Source: CAWBRT01 sp963696525
GTDB lineage: Bacteria; Acidobacteriota; Terriglobia; Terriglobales; Acidobacteriaceae
Assembly (NCBI GenBank): GCA_963696525.1
Contig: CAVOKO010000011.1
Location: forward strand, 1 to 64,000
Length of the DNA stretch: 64,000 nucleotides
Direction of reading: 5' to 3'
The notes beneath the pieces are model-generated. The model was not told the DNA's origin. It did no database searches and worked only from the letters and a program-made list of their open reading frames with translations. Of the stretch, positions 53,718 to 63,201 are shown in pieces (position 1 is the stretch's first letter; each line of letters begins with the position of its first letter). A program made the translations under genes and the position numbers.

Positions 53718-54893
53718 CTACTTCACGTTGGCGTCAATCCAACGGATGAGCACTTGTGCGATTTGGCTGCTGTTCTTCTCCAGCATCATCATGTGACCGT
53801 TGCCGTGAACATTTTCGTTCTCGAGCCGGATATGCGCATTCTTCACGCCAGCTTGAGTTAAGAACTTTGCAGTGCAGTGATCATAGGTGGCCCGAAAGGA
53901 AGCCTCGCCGGTTACGATCGCGATCGGGATGCCTTTCAGCCGCGGCAACTGGCGCGCCGGGCTGGCTTGCAGCCAGCAGAGCACCTCGTTCGGATTGTCC
54001 GGGATATTTTCCCGCACCATCCCCAATTGTGAGGGCTCGCTTGCCGGTGGGTCGAAGCTCAGCGGAACCCGGGTGATGCCCCAGGCCCGCGCCGGTTTCT
54101 CTCCGTCTTTGTACCAATTGGCGCCGCCCAGGAATGTAGGATCATAGAACGGCGGGCCGTTCGGCTCGATCGCCACAATCCCCTTCACAAGATCCGGCCG
54201 CATATCGGCCACCTTCCAGCCAAAAACGCCGGACTGTGAATGGGTGAGCAGAATAGCCGGACCAATCTTCTCCAGCAGGGCGATGATCGCGGGGTTGTTG
54301 AGTTCCTCGGTTTTCACGCCGTTCGCTATGCTTTCCACCTGTGATGCGTAGAACTGGTCGAAAAACGGGTTGCCGGCAACACCGGGGCCGCCAGGCCACT
54401 GGGTATGCAAACTTGCCTGCGGAAAAAGTTTGTAGTTTTCCTGTCCGGTGAAAACCTCTTCCAGGTCGTGGACAGAAAACCGCATATAGGGACCATAGCT
54501 CTCGGGAGCAGCGCCCGAACGCGCGCGTCCCACTTGATCGACGATGTAGACATCGAAGCCCTTGGAAAGGAAATCGTTTGCCCAGCCCTGGCGACCGTCC
54601 GGCGTGCCGAGGAAATTGTTGCCAGTCTGTGCGGTGCCATGGATCATCACCACCGGCCAACGATGCGTGACCTTGGCGGGGGAGAAGTGCTGCACGTACA
54701 TCTGTCCCGCCATGAACTGGCGCTCGCCGTCCTTTACATATTTTCCGCCGACGAAGAAATAGCCTTGCACAGCGGGAGTAGGATTACTCGCCGGCGGCAC
54801 AGCCGCACCCTCTCGCGCGGCGCCGACAGCGTAGGACAGCGGAATCAACATCGCGGCCGTAGCCATTGCACCGATAAACGATCGTAGTCTCAC
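53718..54893 (-). CDS. Secreted alpha/beta hydrolase (esterase-like)
   Basis: About 391 residues. An N-terminal signal peptide (SFIGAMATAAMLIPLSYAVG) is followed by an alpha/beta fold. It has VVMIHGTAQTGNNFLGTPDG (oxyanion strand), the nucleophile Ser in LLTHSQSGVFGW (G/T-H-S-x-S-G form), an acidic residue in VTGEASFRATYDH and the His in HGNGHMMMLEKN. This is a serine hydrolase of unknown substrate. GTG 54893 with CAGGAG upstream is the likely start; the frame continues to 54923. Confidence 0.85.
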   Translation of the reverse strand: MRLRSFIGAMATAAMLIPLSYAVGAAREGAAVPPASNPTPAVQGYFFVGGKYVKDGERQFMAGQMYVQHFSPAKVTHRWPVVMIHGTAQTGNNFLGTPDGRQGWANDFLSKGFDVYIVDQVGRARSGAAPESYGPYMRFSVHDLEEVFTGQENYKLFPQASLHTQWPGGPGVAGNPFFDQFYASQVESIANGVKTEELNNPAIIALLEKIGPAILLTHSQSGVFGWKVADMRPDLVKGIVAIEPNGPPFYDPTFLGGANWYKDGEKPARAWGITRVPLSFDPPASEPSQLGMVRENIPDNPNEVLCWLQASPARQLPRLKGIPIAIVTGEASFRATYDHCTAKFLTQAGVKNAHIRLENENVHGNGHMMMLEKNSSQIAQVLIRWIDANVK

Positions 54894-55214
54894 GATAATC
54901 TCCTGTTTGTATGAAAGCTTCACCGGGATAACGCCAATAGTCTGCCCATGGTGGCTACCGTGTCAAGACAACATAAAGCGATGGAGACTTCGGGCCCGAC
55001 ATGGAGGATTCACGTCTGCGGAATGGGCACAAGACGGTCAGGGAGCGCCCCGCTGCTCAGAAGTGGCTGGATTGCTACCGTAGTCGATCACTGCGGGGGT
55101 AAGGGGAGCCATCGGCGACAGGTGTTCCAATCGGGCGGACACTTCTCAAGCGCAGCCAGGTTACTGCCATACAGAACATGCCGCTCCTGGGGCTTCCTCA
55201 AAGAATGCTCAACG
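54894..55214. other. Spacer with no supported gene
   Basis: About 320 bp between two minus-strand genes. A plus-strand open frame from 54948 runs antisense through the DUF3617 gene and is rejected. It holds the hydrolase promoter; no other element is seen. Confidence 0.4.
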
Positions 55215-55736
55215 CTACTTATCCGGCATGGGAAGAGCCTTCACGTCACCACAGTCCGCTCCTTTGAAGACGGAAGTGGACTCAGACGTCCATTCGATCG
55301 GCCGGGTGTTCGGACCGGCTTGGATCGTTCCGGTAAAGTGAATCTTGCCCTTGGCGTGGTCGCGTTCGGCCCAGGAGGACTCGATGGTACCTGTGCCGCT
55401 TGTCTTTCCGCTGCACACCAGGTTGGCGGTCATGCTGGTGGACTTCAAGACGACGTTGGTGATCTGGCAGCCGTTGTTGTGTGCCTGCGGCATCGGGGCG
55501 CCGTACTTGTCGATCATGGCCTGGGTCAGGCAAACCTGCGTGGTGGTGGTGCCGCCACCGAAGGGCGACTTGGCGCCCGGGGGCAAGGTCACGCCCGGAG
55601 GTAAGGGCGATTGTTGAAACGTCATAGTGGTGGTCATCTCCCACAGGCCGGCTTTCCGAACGGCTTGCGCCCAGGTGAAGGCCGCCATGGCGAAGAGGCA
55701 ACAGCCCAACTTGATCCAAACTCGGGTCGCGCGCAT
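55215..55736 (-). CDS. DUF3617 family secreted protein
   Basis: A 173-residue exported protein. A signal peptide (LGCCLFAMAAFTWAQA) is followed by GLWEMTTTMTFQQSPLPPGV, CLTQAMIDKYGAPMPQAHNN and conserved Cys in NGCQITNV, ANLVCSGKTSGTGTI and GADCGDVK. The 'GLWE...' start, the 'CLT' strand and the paired Cys are the DUF3617 pattern, widespread in Acidobacteriota and Proteobacteria. Its function is unknown. It precedes the TonB-receptor gene in the convergent/minus set. Confidence 0.8.
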   Translation of the reverse strand: MRATRVWIKLGCCLFAMAAFTWAQAVRKAGLWEMTTTMTFQQSPLPPGVTLPPGAKSPFGGGTTTTQVCLTQAMIDKYGAPMPQAHNNGCQITNVVLKSTSMTANLVCSGKTSGTGTIESSWAERDHAKGKIHFTGTIQAGPNTRPIEWTSESTSVFKGADCGDVKALPMPDK

Positions 55737-55891
55737 GATTCCTCCTTATACAGGCAGACGCCAAGAAGCAAAGACTGGCATAGAACAACTGCTTTGTTTT
55801 TCCGGTGCCTTCTACAACGTCGCGTCTTGTCGCGAAATGCTTTAACTCATCCAGGGATTATTTCACAGCGCCCCCGATTTGGGTTGGCCAT

Positions 55892-58196
55892 TTAGTAGTG
55901 GAAATGGTAGCGGACCTCGGCGTAAATTTGCCGCGGATCGTTGTAGTGAAATCCGCCGAACGTCAGACTGTTGTCCAGCTCCACGCGACGGTTTGCCACA
56001 TTCAGCGCGGTCACGGAAACAGTGTATTTCTCGCGGAAGTTTTTCCCGAGCGAAAGATCAAACGTGGTGTGCGCGGGCAGATACGGTCCCAGGATATTGC
56101 GCGTCCGGAATCCCGTTCGTGAACCCCGAGCCGTAGTACACATTCGTCGAAGCGTACGCATGCCAGGGAAGAGTTCGCATTGAAACCCAAGTTCAACGTG
56201 TTTCTCTGATCATGGTCTACCGGTGAATATCCAGGCGGTATATCGAGTGGGCATGCCGATGTCACTGGCGCTAGGGCAGATCAAGCCTCCGGTGATGGGT
56301 GAGGTTGCCTGCGCGATTTGATTCGCATAGGCAAGGTGAAACTGGCCGCGATGCCAGAGGCGGGGGGACCGCAGGGTGAGTTCCCAGCCTTGAATCAAGG
56401 CGGCATCCCACGTGATCGGCCAGAAGAGATTTGATTCTCCGATATTGTTATGATCCAGCCAATTGCTTGCCCGGTTTGGTAAGTATCGGCGTCAAGAGCC
56501 CAGCCGCGAAACGGAATCGTGACGCCAAACTGGTGTTCTTCATCCCGCTCGCCGTGCAGGGGAGCGAAAGTAAAATTCTGGCTGTTCGCTAAACCGAGCA
56601 GTGGGCCGGTGGCCGTCACCAGTGGCGGAGCCTGGTAATAGTCACCGTAGAAGGCGCGAAAGACCCAGTTCAGGTGCGGAATTTTCACGGCAACGCCAAA
56701 ACGAGGGTCCGTCGCGTTTTCCACGATGTCCGCCGTAAAGTGTGTTTGGCGAAGGCCGGCGATTAAGGTCAACCACGAGGTCACTTTGAACTTGTCGCTG
56801 ATGAATATGCTCGCAAGCCCTCCCGTTACGCCAACCGAAGAGGCGGGGAAGTTTTGACTGCCGTCGGTGAATTGGTTATCGAAGAAGTTGTACTGGTGCT
56901 GAGCGAATCCGTACACTCCGACCTGAACATCGTTTCTCCAGACGGTTTTCGTTAAGAGTCGCCTGCAAGCCCCCGTAATTGGCAGCCTGATTCATGGTTG
57001 AGATGACGGGATAATCGTTCGCGCCGCCTTGGTAGTCGGCGCTGTTGTAGTGATAAAAGGGAGAAACCGTAAGCAGCATAGTTGGATTGAAGGTGTGGAC
57101 CCATGAGAAGGTGACGTAGCCGTCGCGCTCATGCTCGCCATCACGGAGGCCGTAACTGGGGGAATTCCCCGCCGCCGCCAACTGCTGATTTCCGATGGAG
57201 TTGGGATTCGGGTCGTAGGGAATCTGGTAATAATCCTGCCGCAACGAGGTGACCAGCCGAAATTGGTTCTTGGAGTCGGGATTGAATATGAAGGACGCGA
57301 ATCCCCCATAGCCGTTCTCCGCATCGTGAAAAACTTGCCCAATCGGGGTCTGCAGTCCGTAATTGCTGCGATTTCCGTTTACACTGCGTAATAGGCGAAG
57401 CGCTCGGTATGACCTCCGAAATTGAGTTGATCGTTGGTTTGATACCAATTCCCGAAAGCTGGTGACAAGTTCCGCCTCATTGTTCCGCTCGAAGCCGGTT
57501 CGCGGCACGACGTTGAAGATTCCGTACGTACGGTCTCCGTAAGTCGGCCTCGTAGCTGCCTCTTTGAATCTCGAGATAATCAATGTCCTTTGGGTCAATC
57601 ACCGGGCCCAGATTGGCGGCGATATTCGTGTTGGGTATGGGGACGCCGTCAATCAGCCAGTCAACCTGGTGGCCTCCTCGCATATGCAACATGTCATGGG
57701 TCACGTAGGCAGCCGGCACGTAGTCGGTGATCATTTGCAGAGCGTTGGTGCGGTCGGCGCCGGGCGTCTTCGCGATGTCGGCGCGCGTCACGAGCGTCGT
57801 TGGCGTCACGGACTCGACATTAGCCACGTTTTCTGGAGCTTCTTCAGAGACCGTTACGGTCTGATTCACCGTAGCGATCTTAAGTTGATAGTGGACGACT
57901 GGCGAGGAACTCGAAACCACGGTAACCGTTTGCTGGTCGTCCATAAAGCCGCTCTTCGTTACCGTTACCACGTAATCGCCCACCGGCACCGCTGTAAATG
58001 AAAACGTGCCATCCCGGTCCGTTTGCATCATCTGAGTCCAGTCGGAGGTCGCCGACTTAAGCTTCACCGAGCAGTCGCCAATTGGCCGGTGCTGCGGATC
58101 GTGAATAACACCTCGGATGGAACCGAACACGGTCCCCTGCGCCGCGGCCGCCAACAGAAGCATGCCAACTAGAAAGAGATTGCGTAGATGGGACAT
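55892..58196 (-). pseudogene. TonB-dependent receptor with carboxypeptidase-regulatory domain, multiply frameshifted
   Basis: With frames joined it is an outer-membrane transporter of about 765 residues. A signal peptide (LFLVGMLLLAAAAQG) is followed by a carboxypeptidase-regulatory-like domain (GSIRGVIHDPQHRPIGDCSV, VPVGDYVVTVTKSGF), then the plug (LQMITDYVPAAYVTHDMLHM, RGGHQVDWLIDGVPIPNT) and a beta-barrel with many aromatic strands. It ends FHYNDPRQIYAEVRYHFHY. Breaks occur near 57550, 56930, 56390, 56250 and 56130. It probably imported a large substrate; which one is not visible. ATG 58196 begins MSHLRNLF. Confidence 0.8.
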
Positions 58197-58435
58197 CGCT
58201 CCTCCCTCGAAAGTCCGATTGTCAAACCGCATCCCGAAGACAGCCAGTGCTACCAGCGCCGCACTGGCTCCAATCATTTCCTCGCGATTCGGGCGTAACA
58301 GTCGGCCGCAGGGATGCATGACAGTGCGGCCATGCCGATGAGCGGCAGGCGAACGCCGATGCCGCCGATCCATTTAGCCAGGCAATATACCTGAAGCGGT
58401 TCTCGTGCCGCAATCTGCGCTAGCCTTTTCAGAAT

Positions 58436-58570
58436 CTAGCAGGCTGCTGAAAACTCATGCCAGTGTCATCCCGAAGTCGCGTTGGCTTTCGGCGACCGAG
58501 GGATCTGCTTTACTTTTGACGCGCACAAAAAGCAGATCCCTCAGAGAGCAGTTTTTCAGTAGCCTGCTAG
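58436..58570. mobile_element. MITE-like palindromic element
   Basis: A 135-bp element. The ends are CTAGCAGGCTGCTGAAAA (58436-58453) and TTTTCAGTAGCCTGCTAG (58553-58570), an 18-bp inverted repeat with one mismatch. Inside is a perfect 14-bp inverted repeat, GAGGGATCTGCTTT (58498-58511) with AAAGCAGATCCCTC (58529-58542). It encodes nothing. Such nested, non-autonomous elements are moved by transposases elsewhere. Its right end supplies the stop codon of the MmgE/PrpD gene. Confidence 0.75.
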
Positions 58571-60096
58571 AGCGTCAGCAGGGAGCGGATGAGTTCACGC
58601 ATATTGCTCACCTCTTCCAGGGCGTTCACGCGCTGGATTATCGTCTCTGTCTTCTTAGCACCCAGCACAGGCGCCATCAGGTCCCGCGCCTTCGCGTTCA
58701 CGGCTTCCGTATCCACGGGATTTTCCTTGGTACCCGGGGGGAAACGCGTGAAGTGGCTTACGGTCCGGCCGTCGCGCAGGGTCACTTCGACGAGGCCACT
58801 GCGTGGCGCGGCGGGGTCCGTCAGTTTGGGATCTCCGACCACCTGCACGCGTTGCATGACGGCGCGTATTTGCGGGTCGGCCATGTGCTCGCGCGAGTGG
58901 CTATTGGCAAACGAGACGGCGCCGTCTACCAGGGCCGTGGCGATGAGATACTGGCAGTTGACGTTGGGCATCGGACTGTTACTGACAATTCCGGGACCGT
59001 CCTCCGGCAGCCGGACAACAATGCGCTCGACAGTGTCGGCGCGCAGGCCATACTGTCGGCGCAGGGCAAAGAACGCATCCAGGGGGGCCTGGTTGGGGTA
59101 GCCCACGGAATAGGTTTTGATGCCCGTCTCCGAGACAAAAAATCGGCTACCCAGATCGGCCATCATTGCCTCGGGGTGCGGCTGGGTAGAAAGCGCTTCT
59201 ATCGCGTTGTGCTTCCCGCTCAGTACATCGCGGACACCGGTAAATCCCATCTGAGCCATGACCACTGCGGTAACGCCATTGCGAGCGCCCATGCCGCCGA
59301 TGTCAAAGGCCTTTTCAATGTGATCGGGATCCTGAACCCAGCTCCAAAGGCCGGACACCTGCTGCGCCGCATAGGAAAACGCATAGCGCATCCCGATTTC
59401 GTCCAGGCGAGCCAGTGAAGCCGCCGCTGCCATGCTGCCTATGGTTGCGACGGGGCCCTCTGCGCCGCGGTGGCCGCCGCGCACTAAGTCTGGGCCAAGA
59501 GCCACAAGGAAACGGCAGCCGAGGTCGTAGCCTAGCGCCACAGCCCTGAGCACTTCCATTCCGGATCGTTCCTCTCGTTCCGCCATCGCCAAGGCGGCGG
59601 GAACGACAGAACAGCCCGGATGAGCTTTGGTCAACGGGTCGACGTCATCGGTTTCGTCCGCGTGCCCGAACATGCCATTCGCTAGAGCGGCATTGATGGC
59701 GGAGGTCCTGACGTTGGTAGCGAAAACCGAAGCTTCCGGCACGCCGCCTTGTCCTCTTACGAAGCTGATGGCCAGTTCTCCGGGCTTGAGACGTGCCCCC
59801 GAAACCATGGCCCCCAGCGCATCCAGGACACGATGCTTGGTGTCCAGCAATACCTTTGGTGGCAGACTGCGCTCCCGGGCCGTGACCATGTAACGCGCTA
59901 ACTGGCCTGTCAGGTCAGAAGCCACCGCCGAAGATGCCTTTGGAGGCGTTTGACCGAGGGGAAGCTCCGCAAGCATCGCCCCACTTGCCGGAAGCGCTGA
60001 GGCTGCGATGAGTCCACCCGCCCCCTGCAGGAGACGTCGCCGCGTCAAAACGGAGCGCTCTTTATTCCTAGGTACGTCTTCGCGATTGTCTTCCAC
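58567..60096 (-). CDS. Tat-exported MmgE/PrpD family protein
   Basis: A 509-residue protein. The twin-arginine signal TRRRLLQGAGGLIAASALPA is followed by the MmgE/PrpD helical fold: DTKHRVLDALGAMVSGARLK, GMFGHADETDDVD (conserved His/Asp), AHPGCSVVPAALAMAEREE and KTYSVGYPNQAPLDAFFALR. The cytoplasmic relatives are 2-methylcitrate dehydratase and cis-aconitate decarboxylase. An exported version probably acts on a different, periplasmic acid substrate. The final codons run into the MITE, whose end gives the TAG (58569-58567), so a few C-terminal residues may be lost. ATG 60096. Confidence 0.85.
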   Translation of the reverse strand: MEDNREDVPRNKERSVLTRRRLLQGAGGLIAASALPASGAMLAELPLGQTPPKASSAVASDLTGQLARYMVTARERSLPPKVLLDTKHRVLDALGAMVSGARLKPGELAISFVRGQGGVPEASVFATNVRTSAINAALANGMFGHADETDDVDPLTKAHPGCSVVPAALAMAEREERSGMEVLRAVALGYDLGCRFLVALGPDLVRGGHRGAEGPVATIGSMAAAASLARLDEIGMRYAFSYAAQQVSGLWSWVQDPDHIEKAFDIGGMGARNGVTAVVMAQMGFTGVRDVLSGKHNAIEALSTQPHPEAMMADLGSRFFVSETGIKTYSVGYPNQAPLDAFFALRRQYGLRADTVERIVVRLPEDGPGIVSNSPMPNVNCQYLIATALVDGAVSFANSHSREHMADPQIRAVMQRVQVVGDPKLTDPAAPRSGLVEVTLRDGRTVSHFTRFPPGTKENPVDTEAVNAKARDLMAPVLGAKKTETIIQRVNALEEVSNMRELIRSLLTL

Positions 60097-60516
60097 CTCT
60101 TCCTCCTCATCGAATGCGAAATTTCCATCGCGGCTGCTCTACGGTCGATTCAAGCCACCGTGGGATTGTAGTATAACCAGCAGAGTCCCGACTTATTCAA
60201 ATCCGGCCGATGCCGTTGCACAGCTGCTTACGCCAGACTGTTTGTTACTGAATCGTGAATCGGCGAGAACGCAGAGCAACCACTGGCGTTTCCGCCATCA
60301 TAAGTGCAACCGGTCCAAGTTCAAAGAGGAGAAGCTAGTATAGACGCGTCTGCCACCAGGCTGGTATTCGAGCCGCCTTCATATCAATCGCGGATTTATA
60401 GAAAACGCTGGGGCCCTTGCGTGCATATCGAAGTAAGTTCGATTGAGCAAGTCAGATTAGAATCAGCCAAACAAGGGTTAGGCGTAGTTCCGGGCTACAC
60501 GGTACAATCCCCTAAT
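60097..60516. other. Intergenic region
   Basis: About 420 bp. A plus-strand open frame from 60304 runs into the small membrane gene, but its first 70 residues have no protein-like pattern. TTGTAGTATAACCAGCAG at about 60165-60182 looks promoter-like. Nothing else is supported. Confidence 0.35.
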
Positions 60517-60792
60517 ATGGAAATGGTTCCCCACATAAGCCCGCTTCTTGCCCTTATCATTGCGCTGTTGTTTGGGTCGATTGCTGCCAGCGGCAGGTTC
60601 AGCCTCAATGCTGCGAATATTCTGCTCTTCGTGGCTTGGGGGGCTGGGGTATTCGCGGTTATGCAATCTGGATGGAGAGATCGTCACCTGAAAATTGCTG
60701 CTGAATGCGGGGTCGGAGTTTTGATTTTGATGATCAGTTACTGGATCACTCGACGCCACGCCAGTAAGTCGTCCCATTCCACCAAACGGTAA
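60517..60792 (+). CDS. Small membrane protein
   Basis: A 91-residue protein (MEMVPHISPLLALIIALLFG...) with three hydrophobic segments: LLALIIALLFGSIAAS, ANILLFVAWGAGVFAVM and ECGVGVLILMISYWI. A basic tail, TRRHASKSSHSTKR, follows. ATG 60517 or 60523 is chosen because similarity to a membrane protein begins there. The family is not recognised. It converges on the phosphodiesterase gene. The function is unknown. Confidence 0.5.
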   Translation: MEMVPHISPLLALIIALLFGSIAASGRFSLNAANILLFVAWGAGVFAVMQSGWRDRHLKIAAECGVGVLILMISYWITRRHASKSSHSTKR

Positions 60793-60935
60793 TTACAAGG
60801 AAGCTCACAAATATCTCCCCCGCGGCTCCCTGAGCCGACCATGTGCCAGCCAATGCTCCCGCTGTATTCATATTCCGAAAGCGAAGCAGACTTGTTGCCG
60901 GGCGCAATTTCGGCACACGCTTGAATACACTTCCG

Positions 60936-62921
60936 CTATCTGCACGGGTTACTCTTGGCAGCTTGCCGCTCATCGACAAAGCACGCTTCGTCGAAGTAGA
61001 GCCGGTCCCCAACTTGCTGATACAGCAGAACCGTGCGTTTGTGCGAATCGCTCTTTCCGGAGATTATCTTCTTGTGCTGGAATGCTGTGCTGTTAGGTCC
61101 CTGCTTCAAAACTTCAGTCATCACCCGCCCACGCAGTCTTCCATTGGCAGGTAGTTCGAGGCCAATGATTTTGGCAATCGTGGGCGCAATGTCCGCGTTA
61201 CTGACGGGAGTGATATCGATAAAATTGCTTTTGAAGTCTGGACCGATGGCGGCCATATTGTTAAACGTGTTGTCGCGTCCCAGGCTCCCGTGCATACCTT
61301 GGCCTTCCTGGTAGCGGGTATCGGCAACCTGAACCGCGGTCTGAAGATCACCCGGCGTAAGATAAAACGTCTTGAAGCTGATGACAACCGCGGGCCTTGG
61401 TAACTTACCGGTTCCGATCAGATTGACCGCACTGAGCGGAAGGGCACCGGGAATACGGCCATAGCTATCGTCGACGAAAATGCTTCCGATGTAATCCTGC
61501 CGGGACAGCAGGCGCACGATCTCACGGACGCGCTCAAAGTTATGATCGGGAACATAAATCAGATCGGTGCCGCCGTTGGTGGCAATTACTACTTTGGCAT
61601 CTGTCCCATCCAAAACCTTGCCGCTGCCGCCGATGAGACCGTTACCTGAGGCCGGATACTGCCTGACGGTTGCTGTCTGCTGCGGGATCGTTGGGTCCAC
61701 CGTTTCGTAAATAGCCTCTCCGTTGGTATTCGTAAGTTGGCTGTCCGGGTCGAAGAGGGGCAGGCTGAGAGCGTGCGCGAGATCAATGGCGACATAGCCA
61801 GCCGGCAGAAACCCGGTGTTTACCTCCTGAACCCCCTTCGCATCCCTGTAAATGAACCTAGCAGAATAACTTGAAGAAAACCGCTTACCGGTATTGTCAA
61901 TCTCGTGCTTGCTAACGGTCGCGAAGCCGTGGTCCGAAGTTATAAATATGTCGGTGTTGGCCGCAAGTTGTGAGTCGCTGTTGATGTAAGCGAGGATCTG
62001 CGCGAGATTGTTGTCCGCGTTCTTGATTCCGGCGCGTGAAGTTGGGCCGTTGATTCCGGGCGTCAGCACGTTCAGGCTGTCGCCCTGGCTATGCTGGGAA
62101 CCATCAGGATCGCGGGACCAGTAAAGCAGCAGAAACGGCTGTCTCCGTTTCTGGAATGTTGGCAGGATGGCTTTGGTTGTGGCATCCACGAAATATTGCT
62201 GTTGGCCGATATTCGCCTTCAAGGTTCCGGGCGTCGCGTTCGTTCCGGCTGGCTGATCGCGAGGGGTGGCCAGCGTTGACAAGCCCGCGGCGGTCAAAGC
62301 CGAAATAATATCGGCGCCCAGGGGCACTCCGGAGGCGCTGCCGGTGCGATCGTCAATGATCACCGTCCGCGGTACGGGAAACCGCCGCTTTTCCGCGCTG
62401 ATTTGCGCAACATCCTGAACCGCGACCGGCCCCATCTTCCCGATGGCGGCTGTGCTGTAACCATTCTGGCGCGCAAAGCCAAGCAGACTTTCTTCATTCA
62501 GGTAGTTACCGCCATAGTGTTCATCCAGGTCGGCAAGAATCTGATCGTCTTCAACAAAGGGCGTTATCGTGCCGGGAGTCTTCCCGAAGCTACCAGTATT
62601 GAATACTGGATAACCGGAGTAAAAAGTGTTCCCCATGTGGCCGGAATCGCCAAGATAATGGCCAGTCGCGATGGCCGATGCATTCGGTGTAGTAAACGTT
62701 GGGAATAGAGAATGACTGTTCTGGAAATTGATTCCGCGTTCGCGGATGCTGAACAGCGTAGGTGCATCCGTCGCGTTTACCGACCCGTAGCGCAGACCGT
62801 CGGCGACAAAAATAATGATATTCCTACGGCTCGGAGTCGCATCGCCGGCTATGGCACACAGCGCATTCTGAAGTACCCCCAAAGTTAGCAGCATTACTGC
62901 CAAATGCTTTTTCCCTTGCAT
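60936..62921 (-). CDS. Secreted alkaline-phosphatase-superfamily phosphodiesterase (NPP-like)
   Basis: A 661-residue enzyme. A signal peptide (LAVMLLTLGVLQNALCAIAG) precedes the metal-binding core. NIIIFVADGLRYGSVN has the first Asp. The nucleophile Thr is in FPTFTTPNASAIATGHY. DGSQHSQGD has the Asp/His pair and FITSDHGFATV the Asp-His. Such two-zinc enzymes cleave phosphodiesters or phosphomonoesters. An insertion of about 250 residues makes it longer than bacterial NPPs of 400-450. The C-terminal segment after SNADIAPTIAKIIGLELPAN is usual for the family. The substrate is unknown. Confidence 0.85.
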   Translation of the reverse strand: MQGKKHLAVMLLTLGVLQNALCAIAGDATPSRRNIIIFVADGLRYGSVNATDAPTLFSIRERGINFQNSHSLFPTFTTPNASAIATGHYLGDSGHMGNTFYSGYPVFNTGSFGKTPGTITPFVEDDQILADLDEHYGGNYLNEESLLGFARQNGYSTAAIGKMGPVAVQDVAQISAEKRRFPVPRTVIIDDRTGSASGVPLGADIISALTAAGLSTLATPRDQPAGTNATPGTLKANIGQQQYFVDATTKAILPTFQKRRQPFLLLYWSRDPDGSQHSQGDSLNVLTPGINGPTSRAGIKNADNNLAQILAYINSDSQLAANTDIFITSDHGFATVSKHEIDNTGKRFSSSYSARFIYRDAKGVQEVNTGFLPAGYVAIDLAHALSLPLFDPDSQLTNTNGEAIYETVDPTIPQQTATVRQYPASGNGLIGGSGKVLDGTDAKVVIATNGGTDLIYVPDHNFERVREIVRLLSRQDYIGSIFVDDSYGRIPGALPLSAVNLIGTGKLPRPAVVISFKTFYLTPGDLQTAVQVADTRYQEGQGMHGSLGRDNTFNNMAAIGPDFKSNFIDITPVSNADIAPTIAKIIGLELPANGRLRGRVMTEVLKQGPNSTAFQHKKIISGKSDSHKRTVLLYQQVGDRLYFDEACFVDERQAAKSNPCR

Positions 62922-63201
62922 GAAGCACTTTCTCCTTAGGACCGAAATTTCGGATCTTGGGGGCCGACTTCGGATGAAACATGGTTCAACCGATGTGCAT
63001 GACGAAGGACGAAGTTAATGGTAGTCACGTGTTAACAAGAGGCCTTGCAGCGCTGACCGCTGTTGAACCAGCAGATCGCGTGTCTTGGGCCAGATGCACA
63101 TCCCTACAGTGTTCCACGAAGCAGCTACTCGTGGCAAAACCAAAATCCGGCGGCCTAGTTTTACTCCGCCATATCCCTCCGCTCAAGCGGCGTGACGTGG
63201 T
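62922..63201. other. Intergenic region
   Basis: 280 bp between two minus-strand genes, holding the promoter of the phosphodiesterase gene. The only open frame (62981-63205 plus) overlaps the LysR stop and is unconvincing. Confidence 0.35.

Noticed and set aside
58405..59418. A 337-codon plus-strand open frame
   Set aside because: Antisense shadow of the MmgE/PrpD gene and the MITE.
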